The translations under genes were made by a program, and so were the position numbers. Shown here piece after piece: positions 25,707 to 34,755 of a DNA stretch of 64,000 nt. This DNA is from Olsenella sp. kh2p3 (GTDB taxonomy: Bacteria; Actinomycetota; Coriobacteriia; Coriobacteriales; Atopobiaceae): positions 372,001 to 436,000 of the forward strand of contig FPKD01000001.1 of NCBI GenBank assembly GCA_900119625.1, written 5' to 3'. The first letter of the stretch is position 1. Each line of letters opens with the position of its first letter. The notes under the pieces were generated by a model, which had not been told where the DNA came from, did not search any database, and saw nothing but the letters and a program-made list of their open reading frames with translations.

Positions 25707-26990
25707 CTAGATCATCTCGAGGAACGCCTGGATGCGCGTTGTGAGCTGGCCGTCTCCCTCGGCGGAATAGTCGGTCGAGAGGTGCATGTAGGGGATGCCC
25801 GCATCCTGCGCGGCCTTCTCCATGTCGAACGCCTCCATCTCGTAGATGGTGCAGAACGAAAGGGACGCGTCGATGATGCCGTCAGCATGGAAATCGCGCG
25901 CCATGCGGATGACGTCGTCGCGACGGCCCTGGTTGGGCGTGAAGATGGCGCACTGGATGTTGAGGTAGCGATCGGCTATGTTGTCGAGCATCTCGTCGAC
26001 GGTCGCACCGTCCTCGGGCACCAGATCCTTGTAGTAGCGGCTACCGGTGCAGCACTCCTCGCCAACCACCACGCCGCCGGCCTTCTCGATGATGTTGAAG
26101 AGCTTCCAGTTGGGCACTGCCATCGGCGTGCCCGTGTAGAGGATGCGCTTGGCGCCCTTGGGAGCTGCGCCAACCCCCTCGGACACGCGCTGCTCGCACT
26201 CGTCGGCCATCTTGTTGATGGCGTCGGTCAGACGCGCGGAATCATCCATGAAGGCGGCCTGCACGGTAAGAAGCGAGTCAAGGCCAGAGATAGGCACGGG
26301 ATCGGCCGCGCGCGTGGCCGAAAGGCGCTGCAGTGCGCGACGCTTGTCGTTGGCAAGCTTGATGGCTGCGCGCAGGCTCTCCTCGGTGATCTTCTGGCCC
26401 GTCTCCTCCTCGATGCGCGCGGCAAGCGCGTGGACCTGGTGACGCCACTGAAGCTTGGTGTCCTCGTTTCGGACATGCGGCACGTCCATGATATACATGG
26501 GCTTGAGCTTGGAGAACTGCTCGTAGGCCTTCTTCTTGCCATCGCAGGTGTTCTCACCAACCACGAGGTCGGCGCTCTCGATGTAGGGGCACACGCGGCC
26601 TAGCTTGAAGCCCATGAAGCCCTTGATGAGCGGGCAGGTGTTGCGCGGCACGTACCTCTCGGCGTCCTCGGGCGCCCACTCGGCGCCGGCGCACAGACCA
26701 ACCTCCACGGCACCGGCCGCGGTCACGACCTCCTCGGGCACGTACAGGCAGAAGCTGCCGATGATCTTCTTGGGGTTACCGTCGCTACGGCCGTCCACCA
26801 TCTCGCGGATGCGCCCCGAGTGCAGGTTTGCGGCAACGCCGTCCAGGTAGGACGTTGAGGCAGGCCTGTTCTCCTGCGTGAGGTACATGCTCTGGTACAT
26901 CTGGCCAACAACGCCCAAAAGGCCATCGTGTGCCTCGACGTCCATGCCCAGATAGCCCCACATCTTGTGGTAGTCGTACTCGTCTGCCAT
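25707..26990 (-). CDS. Double-cubane-type anaerobic reductase (2-hydroxyacyl-CoA dehydratase family)
   Basis: 427 residues of the HgdB/FldC/DUF2229-like fold, closest to the stand-alone double-cubane cluster reductases (YjiM group). Cys residues positioned for cluster binding are Cys119 (NTCPLIKGF), Cys134 (GRVCPYIESAD), Cys149 (ENTCDGKKKAYE) and the Cys313-Cys314 pair (GEECCTGSRYY). Family members receive very low-potential electrons from an ATP-hydrolysing activator to reduce difficult substrates. No activator ATPase is encoded nearby. The gene is alone, with two regulon-like motifs upstream. A role in purine ring reduction is therefore suggested but unproven. The start MADEYDYHKM follows GAGAGGAG. 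Confidence 0.85.
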   Translation of the reverse strand: MADEYDYHKMWGYLGMDVEAHDGLLGVVGQMYQSMYLTQENRPASTSYLDGVAANLHSGRIREMVDGRSDGNPKKIIGSFCLYVPEEVVTAAGAVEVGLCAGAEWAPEDAERYVPRNTCPLIKGFMGFKLGRVCPYIESADLVVGENTCDGKKKAYEQFSKLKPMYIMDVPHVRNEDTKLQWRHQVHALAARIEEETGQKITEESLRAAIKLANDKRRALQRLSATRAADPVPISGLDSLLTVQAAFMDDSARLTDAINKMADECEQRVSEGVGAAPKGAKRILYTGTPMAVPNWKLFNIIEKAGGVVVGEECCTGSRYYKDLVPEDGATVDEMLDNIADRYLNIQCAIFTPNQGRRDDVIRMARDFHADGIIDASLSFCTIYEMEAFDMEKAAQDAGIPYMHLSTDYSAEGDGQLTTRIQAFLEMI

Positions 26991-27176
26991 GGTGACTCCT
27001 CTCCTGCGTCCACGCACGGCCGACGTCCTCACGTCCAGGCAGAACCTTGCGAAAGACCTTCTTGACTGCAGCTTGCGTCCGTCTGTGGGCATCCTCACGC
27101 CAACCCTGTCCCAAACAGACAACTCTCATATATGCACCGTTATCCCTTTCCTTGCATAACGGTGCAGCAGTCAAAT

Positions 27177-27215
27177 CATAACTGTTTGTTAGGATGTCAT
27201 TACAATTTATTGGCA
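27177..27215. promoter_or_regulatory. Two purine-regulon motifs between the reductase and the 168-residue gene
   Basis: A half-conserved site CATAACTGTTTGTTAGG (27177-27193) and a full match GTCATTACAATTTATTGGCA (27196-27215), which aligns with the urate permease site. They lie in the 368-bp divergent spacer, 190-225 bp upstream of the reductase ATG. The rest of the spacer holds no gene. Confidence 0.55.
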
Positions 27216-27358
27216 CGTAGCCGATGAGCGGCAACGCTGCGCCCCCCAAGCGACCTGTCCCCTGCACAGAAGCACATCGCGGTATTATCAGCTCAGTGAA
27301 ACCACCGCGTCCTGCCAGGTGCGCCGCTTTTGACGTAGCGCCCCGGAACGGAGAAAAC

Positions 27359-27865
27359 ATGGACGAGATTAACACCAAGATTCCGCAGCCCACGGAGCTC
27401 ATTCCCGCCGAGGACGCCCGTGCCCTTACCGCATCGGCCAAGCCCGGCCGCTCGCAGGCTGAGGCCGATACCCTTGCCGCAAACGCCCTGCGCTGGGCCA
27501 TGCACAACGCGGAGGGCCAGACCAGTACGCGCATCCGCACGTACGCCATGTACGGCAGGACCTCGGTGATGCTCAAGTTTGCGCCGGGCGAGACGGACTG
27601 CGCCGGAGCCGGAAACGCGTTCTATAACGACCTTCTTGCCAACAGCAACGTGCTGGTTGCCGACGCCATCTCGAGCATCATCCACGGCCGGCCGCAGGGA
27701 CTCATCTCTCCCCTGCAGGAGATGCGCCTGCTCAACGAGTACAACGCCAAGCTCGTGGCGTTCCTGCGACGCCTGCGCCGAGCCGGCTACGACGTAAAGG
27801 CCGGTGATGAGCTTGCTGCCGAGGGCGTGCATGACAACAGCACCGTCGTGGTGAGCTGGGGCTAG
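27359..27865 (+). CDS. Hypothetical protein divergent from the double-cubane reductase
   Basis: 168 residues, no signal peptide or membrane segment. It is not recognised. Visible features are an N-terminal proline-containing leader, an alanine-rich helix (QAEADTLAANALRWAMHNAE), a glycine/aspartate turn (FAPGETDCAGAGNAFYNDLL) and a basic helix (LVAFLRRLRRAGYDVKAGDE). The ribosome site GGAACGGAG is good. It is read away from the reductase and ends in a hairpin-rich spacer. Composition matches the host, so recent transfer is not suggested. Confidence 0.7.
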   Translation: MDEINTKIPQPTELIPAEDARALTASAKPGRSQAEADTLAANALRWAMHNAEGQTSTRIRTYAMYGRTSVMLKFAPGETDCAGAGNAFYNDLLANSNVLVADAISSIIHGRPQGLISPLQEMRLLNEYNAKLVAFLRRLRRAGYDVKAGDELAAEGVHDNSTVVVSWG

Positions 27866-27989
27866 AAACGAGGGGGGTCTCCTCCACCCTGGCACGAATT
27901 TGCGGTTGGGCATCGTCTGCCAGAGCATCAATGCCCGTCCGTATGGCCTCACTTTGCGACACATTCGTCGCACGATTCTGTAACAAGCA

Positions 27990-28063
27990 GGGCGCGTCAC
28001 ACATTCGTCTCCGATTGTGTGACGCGCCCTCAGATGAGACAAAGGGAGTTTCCCTTTGTCTCA
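27990..28063. repeat. Two adjacent stem-loops, including GAGACAAAGGGA family copy 4
   Basis: 27990-28029 has 14-bp arms GGGCGCGTCACACA and complement. 28035-28063 has 13-bp arms TGAGACAAAGGGA and complement around GTT. A smaller hairpin GCGAC-ACATTC-GTCGC is at 27956-27971. They separate the convergent 168-residue gene and the xdh operon, so they may terminate both. Confidence 0.8.
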
Positions 28064-28080
28064 CGATATGCCGGTCAGAG

Positions 28081-28587
28081 CTACGCGCTCTTCTCGGTTC
28101 CCTCGCCCACGACACCGTCCATCACGTCGACGGCCTTTTCCACCGCGTTCACGATGTTCTCGTAGCCCGTGCAACGGCACAGGTGGCCCGAGAGCTGCTT
28201 GCGGATCTCGTCACGGGTGTAGGTCTTGCCCGTGCGCTCCATCTCGATGGCGCTCATGATGATGCCGGGGATGCAGAAGCCGCACTGAACGGCAAATTCG
28301 TCAATGAAGGCCTGCTGAACCGGGTCAAGCGAGCCGTCCGCCTTCTGGACGCCCTCGATGGTGAGGATGTCCTTGCCCTGTGCCCAGTCCGTGAGGTAGA
28401 GGCAGGAGTCGGTTGCCACGCCGTCGATGAGGACGGTGCACGCACCACACTCGCCAACCTCGCAGCCACGCTTGGTGCCCGTGAGGTGAAGCCTGTCGCG
28501 CAGCGTGTCGAGCAGCGACTCGCGAGGGTCGTAGCCAACCTCCACCGGCTTGCCGTTGATGGTGCACTTGAGAATGCGCATTGCCAT
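28081..28587 (-). CDS. Xanthine dehydrogenase, [2Fe-2S] subunit
   Basis: 168 residues, CoxS/XdhC-type iron-sulfur subunit. The plant-type cluster uses Cys42, Cys47, Cys50 and Cys62 (GCEVGECGAC). The helical C-terminal cluster uses Cys102, Cys105, Cys137 and Cys139 (QCGFCIPG, CRCTGY). It passes electrons from the Mo site to FAD. It is the third gene of the xdh operon, starting at the stop of the FAD subunit gene (TAATG, 1-nt overlap). The E. coli name for this subunit, xdhC, clashes with the maturation factor, so no symbol is given. Confidence 0.95.
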   Translation of the reverse strand: MAMRILKCTINGKPVEVGYDPRESLLDTLRDRLHLTGTKRGCEVGECGACTVLIDGVATDSCLYLTDWAQGKDILTIEGVQKADGSLDPVQQAFIDEFAVQCGFCIPGIIMSAIEMERTGKTYTRDEIRKQLSGHLCRCTGYENIVNAVEKAVDVMDGVVGEGTEKSA

Positions 28588-29468
28588 TAGATATCAGCCC
28601 CTCCCTTGCGCGCGGCCTCGATGAGCGAGCGACGCGACATCTCGCCAATAAGCTGCAGGCGGAAGTCCTTCGACGCGCGCCAGGAGTCGCGCGGGTGCGT
28701 CTCGGCCTGGGCAAGCTCGCCGATCTTCTCGACTGCCTCGGCCACGGAAAGGCCGCGCACCGCGTCCTCGGCACCCGTGGCACGCATGGGCGTAGGGGCG
28801 GCGACGCCAAAGGCGAGGCGGATGTCGTCAATCGTGGACTTGTCGGCACCGAGCTTGACCAGGCAGCAGCAGCCCATGGTTGCGATCTCGAGCGCACGAC
28901 GCTTGCCGTACTTGAAGTAATGGCCGGTGAAGCCCTCATAGTGGTCACGCGGGATACGAATCTTGACCAGCACCTCGTCGCGCTCCCTGTAGGAACGACC
29001 AGGGCCGGCATACCACTCCTCAATGGGGATGGTGCGCTTGCCGCGCGTGCTCACCACGTCGAGCAGGGCGCCGTACGCAAAGAGCGTCGAGGCGCTGTCT
29101 GCCGAGGTGGCAGCGTTGCACACGTTTCCGCCAATGGTTCCCGAGACGCGCAGCTGCGGGCCACCCGGCGTGTCGCAGGCCTCGCCCAGCGTGGGAACCG
29201 TAGCCTGGATGACGGGGCTCGTAGTGACGTGGTGGAACCACGTGATGGGGCCAATCTCGACCGTGCCGTCGTCGGCCAGGGTCACGCCATCCAGCTCGTC
29301 GTGCAGGTTGTGAATCGAGACCAGGTGTGCGCCCGCAAGCTTGCCGCCGCGCACCTTTACGAGCACGTCGGTGCCGCCGGCAATCACGATGGCCTGGGGG
29401 TCCTCGGCCAGGGCGCGGCAGGCGTCCTCGACGCTCGTCGCCTCGTACAGGGATTCAATGTCGTACAT
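28587..29468 (-). CDS. xdhB: Xanthine dehydrogenase, FAD-binding subunit
   Basis: 293 residues, CoxM/XdhB family. The FAD pyrophosphate loops are seen as VIAGGTDVLVKV (about 31-42) and TIGGNVCNAATSADS (about 110-124). The C-terminal CO-dehydrogenase flavoprotein domain follows. It accepts electrons from the [2Fe-2S] subunit and passes them to NAD or another acceptor. Both junctions are one-nucleotide overlaps (TGATG with the Mo subunit, TAATG with the Fe-S subunit), so the three subunits are translated in a coupled way. Confidence 0.95.
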   Translation of the reverse strand: MYDIESLYEATSVEDACRALAEDPQAIVIAGGTDVLVKVRGGKLAGAHLVSIHNLHDELDGVTLADDGTVEIGPITWFHHVTTSPVIQATVPTLGEACDTPGGPQLRVSGTIGGNVCNAATSADSASTLFAYGALLDVVSTRGKRTIPIEEWYAGPGRSYRERDEVLVKIRIPRDHYEGFTGHYFKYGKRRALEIATMGCCCLVKLGADKSTIDDIRLAFGVAAPTPMRATGAEDAVRGLSVAEAVEKIGELAQAETHPRDSWRASKDFRLQLIGEMSRRSLIEAARKGGADI

Positions 29469-31810
29469 CAGATCAGCCCCTCCCTCTTGAAGCCCTCAAC
29501 AAGACGCTGCGGGGTCATGGGCATGTGATAGAACTTCACGCCGGTGGCATCGAGAATGGCGTCGCGGATGGCGGGCGCCGGGGAGATGATGGGGGTCTCG
29601 CCAACGGCCTTGTTGCCGTAGGGGCCCGTGGGGTCGTCGGACTCGACGAAGTCGGCCTTGAGGTCGGGCAGGTCCATCATCGTGGGGATCTTGTAGTCGA
29701 GCAGGGTATCGTTGAGCACGCGCCCGGTCTTGGGGTCCACCTGGACCTCCTCGGAGAGCGCAAAGCCAATGGACTGGCCCATGCCGCCGTGCACCTGCTG
29801 CTCCACGAGCTTGGGGTTGATCAGGCGGCCGTTGTCCTGTACGGAGATGATCCTGTTGACCGTCACCTTGCCAAGCGGCATATCCACCGTGACGTCGGCA
29901 AAGGTGCAGCCCGTGGCAATGGCGTTGGTGTGGACGTTGGCCGTGGCGTAGGCGCTTAGCTGGTCGTTCGCGTCCACGTTGTAGTAGGCCTCAAGGGCGA
30001 GCGAGGCAAGCGTGCATACCTGGCGGCCGGTGGCGTCCCAGATGGCGTGGTCACGAAGGTCGAGGTTCTCGCCGGCGGCCGGATACAGGCGGTGCGCAAA
30101 GGCGAGGATCTTCTCGCGCAGCTCAAGGCCCGCCTTCTTGACGGCCGTGCCAGAGACGTAGGTCTGGCGCGACGCGTAGGCGCCAGCGTCATATGGAGCC
30201 ACGTCGGTATCCTGGAACGAGACGATGTGGACGTCCTCGGTATCAATGCCAATAGCCTCGGCAGCCATCTGCGAGAAGACCGTGTCGGCGCCCTGGCCAA
30301 TCTCGGTGGCACCCATCTGGAGCTGCACCGAGCCGTCCTGGTTGAGCGTCACACGCGACGTTGCCGTCTCGAGCGCGAACGGCGCGACCGCCGTCTTGTA
30401 CACGAAGAACGCAACGCCAACGCCGTGGCGGATGGGGCCTGTCTGGTTGGCGTACTCGCGCTTCTTCTCGTCCCAGTGAATCCACTCCTTGCCCTTCTCC
30501 ACGCACTGCGGAAGCGTGCAGGTGTGGGCGGCAACGGCGCCACCGGGCGTGAACTCGTCCACGAAGCCCTCGCGGATGCAGTTCTTGAGGCGGAACTCGA
30601 CACCGTCCCACCCGTTGTCATGGGCGATGTCGCCCATGAGGCACTCGGCCGTCCAGACGCCCTCGGGCACGCCGTAGGCGCGCATGGCGCCCGTGTGCGG
30701 TCCGTTGGTGTAGACGGTCCAGGCCTCGCTTCTGGAGGCCACCTCGTTGGTGTGGTAGAGCCAGCGGAACGAGTTCACCGAGTTGAGCACCAGTGCATGT
30801 CCGTGGTGGATGTAGCCGCCGGTGTTGGACCAGCCACGGATGGAACGGGCATGCAGGAGCATGTCGTCTCCGTAGGAGGCCTCGACGTCAAAGGACTTGG
30901 GCTGACGGCCCGAGGTGTCCCAGAAGAGCTCCTCGCGCGAGAGCTCGAGGCGCACGCAGCGCCCGCCGAGCTGCTGGCAGATCCAAGCGTTGAGCGGCTC
31001 GTAGTGGATGTCCTGCTTGGTGCCAAAGCCGCCACCGATGTAGGGCTTGATCACGCGCACGTCGCCCCAAGGGATGCCCAGGGCCTGGCCAATCACGCGG
31101 CGCATGATGTGCGGGATCTGGGTGGAGGCCACGCAGACGATCTTGCCGCCCTCCATGTAGCAGAACGAGGTGCAGGTCTCGATGTGAACCTGGGACTGCT
31201 CGCCCGTCTCGGTGTGGATGGCGATGTGGTGGTACGCGGGGTCGTTGATGGCGTCGTCCACCGTCTTGTAACCGTACTTGGCGAGGTTCTCGGGGCTGGT
31301 GAGCGCGCAGGTGTGGGCCACCAGGTTGTCTGGCTTGATGTCCTGAACCGGGTGCTCGGTACCCTTGAGCGACTCCTTGGGGTCGTAGACGACCGGCCAC
31401 TCCTCGTACTCGACCTTGATCTTGCGCAAGGCGCGGTCGCAGGCCACGGTGTCTTCGGCCACGACCACGGCGATGTTGTCGCCATAGATGCGAATGCGGT
31501 CGTCGAGGAGCTTCCTGTCCGCAAGGTCGCGCTTCTCGGCGTGGCTGTCGGCGTACCAGGGGTGGCCCGCCACAGGGTAGGGCCTATCGGGCACGTCGAA
31601 GCAGGTGAAGACCGCCACCACACCGGGAACCTTCTTGGCCTCGGTGGTGTCAATCGAAACCACCCGCCCGTTGCCGATCGTCGAGTGGAGGATCCTTGCC
31701 TCAAGGCAGGGCTTGGGGCAGAGGTCGTCGGTGAACTTGGCACGCCCCGTGACCTTGTCGTACGCATCGACACGCGTGATGGGACGTCCAACCTCCCTCA
31801 GCTGTTCCAT
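29468..31810 (-). CDS. xdhA: Xanthine dehydrogenase, molybdenum-binding subunit
   Basis: 780 residues. The N-terminal Ald_Xan_dh a/b hammerhead begins at VTGRAKFTDD. The Mo-pterin motifs are GGGFGTKQD, GAMRAYGVPE and GATEIGQGAD, and the catalytic Glu738 lies in NKAVGETPI. It oxidises hypoxanthine/xanthine-type purines at the molybdenum centre. With the selenium maturation genes in the window it could carry a Se-modified cofactor. It leads the operon. A regulon motif lies 35 bp upstream, close to the expected promoter. Confidence 0.95.
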   Translation of the reverse strand: MEQLREVGRPITRVDAYDKVTGRAKFTDDLCPKPCLEARILHSTIGNGRVVSIDTTEAKKVPGVVAVFTCFDVPDRPYPVAGHPWYADSHAEKRDLADRKLLDDRIRIYGDNIAVVVAEDTVACDRALRKIKVEYEEWPVVYDPKESLKGTEHPVQDIKPDNLVAHTCALTSPENLAKYGYKTVDDAINDPAYHHIAIHTETGEQSQVHIETCTSFCYMEGGKIVCVASTQIPHIMRRVIGQALGIPWGDVRVIKPYIGGGFGTKQDIHYEPLNAWICQQLGGRCVRLELSREELFWDTSGRQPKSFDVEASYGDDMLLHARSIRGWSNTGGYIHHGHALVLNSVNSFRWLYHTNEVASRSEAWTVYTNGPHTGAMRAYGVPEGVWTAECLMGDIAHDNGWDGVEFRLKNCIREGFVDEFTPGGAVAAHTCTLPQCVEKGKEWIHWDEKKREYANQTGPIRHGVGVAFFVYKTAVAPFALETATSRVTLNQDGSVQLQMGATEIGQGADTVFSQMAAEAIGIDTEDVHIVSFQDTDVAPYDAGAYASRQTYVSGTAVKKAGLELREKILAFAHRLYPAAGENLDLRDHAIWDATGRQVCTLASLALEAYYNVDANDQLSAYATANVHTNAIATGCTFADVTVDMPLGKVTVNRIISVQDNGRLINPKLVEQQVHGGMGQSIGFALSEEVQVDPKTGRVLNDTLLDYKIPTMMDLPDLKADFVESDDPTGPYGNKAVGETPIISPAPAIRDAILDATGVKFYHMPMTPQRLVEGFKREGLI

Positions 31811-31844
31811 GACAAGCTCCCTCTCCTAGAAACCTGTATTGCTG

Positions 31845-31862
31845 CATAACAAAATGTTAGTG
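31845..31862. promoter_or_regulatory. Purine-regulon motif upstream of xdhA
   Basis: CATAACAAAATGTTAGTG, 35 bp upstream of the xdhA ATG; half-sites TAACA / TGTTA. Confidence 0.6.
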
Positions 31863-31992
31863 ACCCCGCGAGGGGCCGCGGTGTGGCAGCGGCGAATGGT
31901 CACAAACCGCTGCCGACCGTTCATCTATCTGCAATCGTCTCACATACCCTCTGAGCTGGGCGTTATTCACGTAAAAAAGCAACGCCCCCTAG

Positions 31993-32028
31993 AGCAAAGA
32001 AGCGCCGGACGCAGGGGCGTCCGGCGCT
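31993..32028 (-). terminator. Terminator after guanine deaminase
   Basis: Minus-strand arms AGCGCCGGACG / CGTCCGGCGCT followed by TCTTTGCTCT. It separates guaD from the xdh promoter. Confidence 0.65.
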
Positions 32029-32044
32029 GCAACACCAGCGCAAC

Positions 32045-33328
32045 CTACAGCACGCGTGCACCAGCCACGTACTTCTCGACGAGACGACCGCCCTCCTCGG
32101 CGAGGTACATATAGCGCTCCACGCGCTCCGCCGGGTTGCACTCGAGCGTCGTGCGCAGGCCGGAGTCGTCCAGAACCAGGACGTCCGCCTCGTAGCCCTG
32201 CTCGAAGGTGCCAACCTTGCCAAAGAACGCGCCGCCGCCAACCGTGGCAATGTAGAACGCCTCGGCGGTAGAGAGGGGCTTGAGGTTCTGGTCCACAAGG
32301 CGCCAACGGAGCTTTGAGCAGCCCACCAGGTCTGCCACCGCACGGAACATCGAGAGGGACGCGCCGCCGGCGACGTCGGTGCCAAGGCCAACGTTCATGC
32401 CCTCGACCAGGTAGCGGCGGATGGGGGCAATGCCCGAGGACAGCTGCATGTTGGACTGCGGGCACGTTGCGACAAAGACGTTGTGCTTCTTGAGGATGGC
32501 GATCTCCTCGTCCGTGGAGTAGTTGCAGTGGGCCATGACTGTCTTGCCCTCACCGTCGAGCTGGCCAAAGTGCTCGTAGGTCTCGCCGTAGCAGGTAGAC
32601 CACGGAGCTAGCCCATGCACCCAGTCAATCTCGGACAGGTTCTCGGAGAGGTGCGACTGCAGGGGCAGGCCCCTCTCCTGCTTGAGCTTGCCCAGGCCCT
32701 CCATGAGCTCGTCGGAGCAGGTGGGGGTGAAGCGCGGCGTAAGGATGGGCTTGGTGTTGGCGTAGCCCTTGGCCTCGACGTCGTTGAGCCAGCGCACCGT
32801 GTCGGCAAGCGAGGTGGCGGCGTCCTTCTCGCATAGATAATCCGGGCTGTTGCGGTCCATGTTGACCTTGCCCACATAGGTCTTGAGGCCCGTTGCCTCG
32901 AGCTTGTCCATGAGGAGCTCGGTGGGCTCCACGTGCATGGTGCCAAAGACAACCGCACGCGTGGTAGGCGAGTGAAGCAGGTCGTCGCTAAAGATGTCGT
33001 AGGCACGCTCGGCGTACGAGAGGTCCGCGTACTTGCTCTCCTCGGGGAACGTGTGGGTGTTGAGCCACTCGAGAAGCTCGAGGTCCATGCCCATGCCACG
33101 GAAGCTGTACTGCGGGGCGTGGACGTGGATGTCGTTCATGCCAGGGATAACGAGCTTGCCCGTGTGGTCAACAATGCGAATGCCCTCGTACTCGGCAGGA
33201 AGCTCCTGGTAAACGCCCTGGACAACACCATCAACAACTACCAGGTAGCCGTCCTTTGCCCAAGAGAGCGTGTGATTGTGGCGCGACCAGACGATGTCGC
33301 CCTTGATTGCAAATGCGTTCTCGTTCAT
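32045..33328 (-). CDS. guaD: Guanine deaminase
   Basis: 427 residues, amidohydrolase superfamily. The metal site has His68 and His70 in PGMNDIHVHAPQYSFRG, a form typical of guanine deaminase. QSHLSEN, VMAHCNYS and GLGTDVAGG complete the metal and substrate pocket. It converts guanine to xanthine, feeding xanthine dehydrogenase. It follows the purine permease gene after 44 bp and lacks its own operator motif, so the two are co-transcribed. Confidence 0.94.
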   Translation of the reverse strand: MNENAFAIKGDIVWSRHNHTLSWAKDGYLVVVDGVVQGVYQELPAEYEGIRIVDHTGKLVIPGMNDIHVHAPQYSFRGMGMDLELLEWLNTHTFPEESKYADLSYAERAYDIFSDDLLHSPTTRAVVFGTMHVEPTELLMDKLEATGLKTYVGKVNMDRNSPDYLCEKDAATSLADTVRWLNDVEAKGYANTKPILTPRFTPTCSDELMEGLGKLKQERGLPLQSHLSENLSEIDWVHGLAPWSTCYGETYEHFGQLDGEGKTVMAHCNYSTDEEIAILKKHNVFVATCPQSNMQLSSGIAPIRRYLVEGMNVGLGTDVAGGASLSMFRAVADLVGCSKLRWRLVDQNLKPLSTAEAFYIATVGGGAFFGKVGTFEQGYEADVLVLDDSGLRTTLECNPAERVERYMYLAEEGGRLVEKYVAGARVL

Positions 33329-33372
33329 GACGTACTCCCCTCACATAAGGCGCACAGCGCGTGTGCCACCGA

Positions 33373-34755
33373 CTAGATGAAGAAATACTTGATGCAGAAC
33401 AGCACGAACAGAACCCACATCACGCCAGAGATCTTCTTGCGGTTCTCAGCACCCGAGCAAGCGTTGATTGCCACGTAGGAGATGATGCCCAGAGAGATGC
33501 CCTCGGCGATAGAGTACATGAAGGGCATAGCAACAATGGCGACAAACGCAGGCACGGCCTCGGTCGCGGTGGCCCAGTCAATCTGCGTGACGGCGCCAAA
33601 CATCATGAAGCCCACGATGACAAGGGCAGGCGCCGTGGCGAACGACGGGATGGCAAGGAAAATCGGCGAGAGGAACAGCGACAGCAGGAAGAGGATGGCC
33701 GTTGTGATGCCCGTGAGGCCGGTGCGTCCGCCCTGGGCGATGCCTGCGGTGCACTCGACGGCGGTCGCGGTAGACGAGGTGCCAATGAGGCCGGCAAACG
33801 TGGTGGCCAGGGACTCGGCGAGCAGGGCGCCCTTCACGTTGGGAAGCTTGCCGTTCTCGTCGAGAAGGTCTGCCTTGGACGCGGAGCCGATCAGCGTGCC
33901 AATGGTGTCAAAGAGGTTGGTGAAGAGGAACGCAAAGACCACGGACGCAAAGCCAACCGAGAAGAAGTTGGAGAAATCCAGCTTGAAGGCAATGGGTTCA
34001 ATCGAGGGAACCGAGAGGCCGCGCGAGAAGTCGGGCAGGAGGCTTGCGAAGCCGGCGTCGGGGTTGGGCACGTAGACGCCGGTGAGCTGGCAGATGATGC
34101 CGATGCCCCAGGTGATGAGGATGCCAAGCAGGATGTTGCCACGCACGTTGTTGCACACCAGGATTGCGGTGATGATGATGCCGATAAGGGCAAGCAGCGC
34201 CGAAATGCCGGAGGTCGAGAAGGTGCCCGCCTCGATAGAGCCATGGAACGAGAACATCGAGACAAGCGTGGCCTCATTGGAGATGACCAGGCCGGAGTTC
34301 TTGAGGCCGATGATCGTGATGAACAGGCCCACGCCGGCGGTGATTGCGTACTTGAGGTTCATGGGGATGGCGTTGAAGATGGCCTCACGCACGTTGGTAA
34401 GCGAGAGGATCACAAAGATGATGCCCTCGACAAAGATCGCGGTGAGCGCCGTCTGCCAGGAGTAGCCCATGCCCAAGCACACCGTGTAGGCGAAGTAGGC
34501 GTTGATGCCCATGCCCGGCGCCAGGATGAAGGGGTAGTTGGTGAGAAACGCCATCATCAAGGTGCCGATGGTGGAGATGAGGACCGTCGCGGTGAACAGG
34601 GCGTCCTGCGGCATGCCCGTGGCCGAGAGGACCGAGGGGTTCACGGCAAGGATATACGCCGCCGTGATGAACGTTGTAAGGCCGGCGAGAAGCTCGGTCC
34701 TTACGGTGGTTCCACGCTCCTTGAGGTGGAAGAACTTATCAAGTGCACTCTCCAT
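33373..34755 (-). CDS. AzgA-family guanine/hypoxanthine/adenine permease
   Basis: 460 residues, NCS2/AzgA (GhxP/PbuG-like) transporter with 12-14 membrane helices. The N-terminal LDKFFHLKERGTTVRTE and the motifs GMGINAYFAYTV, LFTNLFDTIGTLIG and GTSSTATAVECTAGI are characteristic. It imports purine bases by proton symport; adjacency to guaD suggests guanine. The start at 34755 is set by family length; the ribosome site is weak (AGAAAGTGG), and an in-frame upstream extension exists to 34893. Confidence 0.93.
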   Translation of the reverse strand: MESALDKFFHLKERGTTVRTELLAGLTTFITAAYILAVNPSVLSATGMPQDALFTATVLISTIGTLMMAFLTNYPFILAPGMGINAYFAYTVCLGMGYSWQTALTAIFVEGIIFVILSLTNVREAIFNAIPMNLKYAITAGVGLFITIIGLKNSGLVISNEATLVSMFSFHGSIEAGTFSTSGISALLALIGIIITAILVCNNVRGNILLGILITWGIGIICQLTGVYVPNPDAGFASLLPDFSRGLSVPSIEPIAFKLDFSNFFSVGFASVVFAFLFTNLFDTIGTLIGSASKADLLDENGKLPNVKGALLAESLATTFAGLIGTSSTATAVECTAGIAQGGRTGLTGITTAILFLLSLFLSPIFLAIPSFATAPALVIVGFMMFGAVTQIDWATATEAVPAFVAIVAMPFMYSIAEGISLGIISYVAINACSGAENRKKISGVMWVLFVLFCIKYFFI

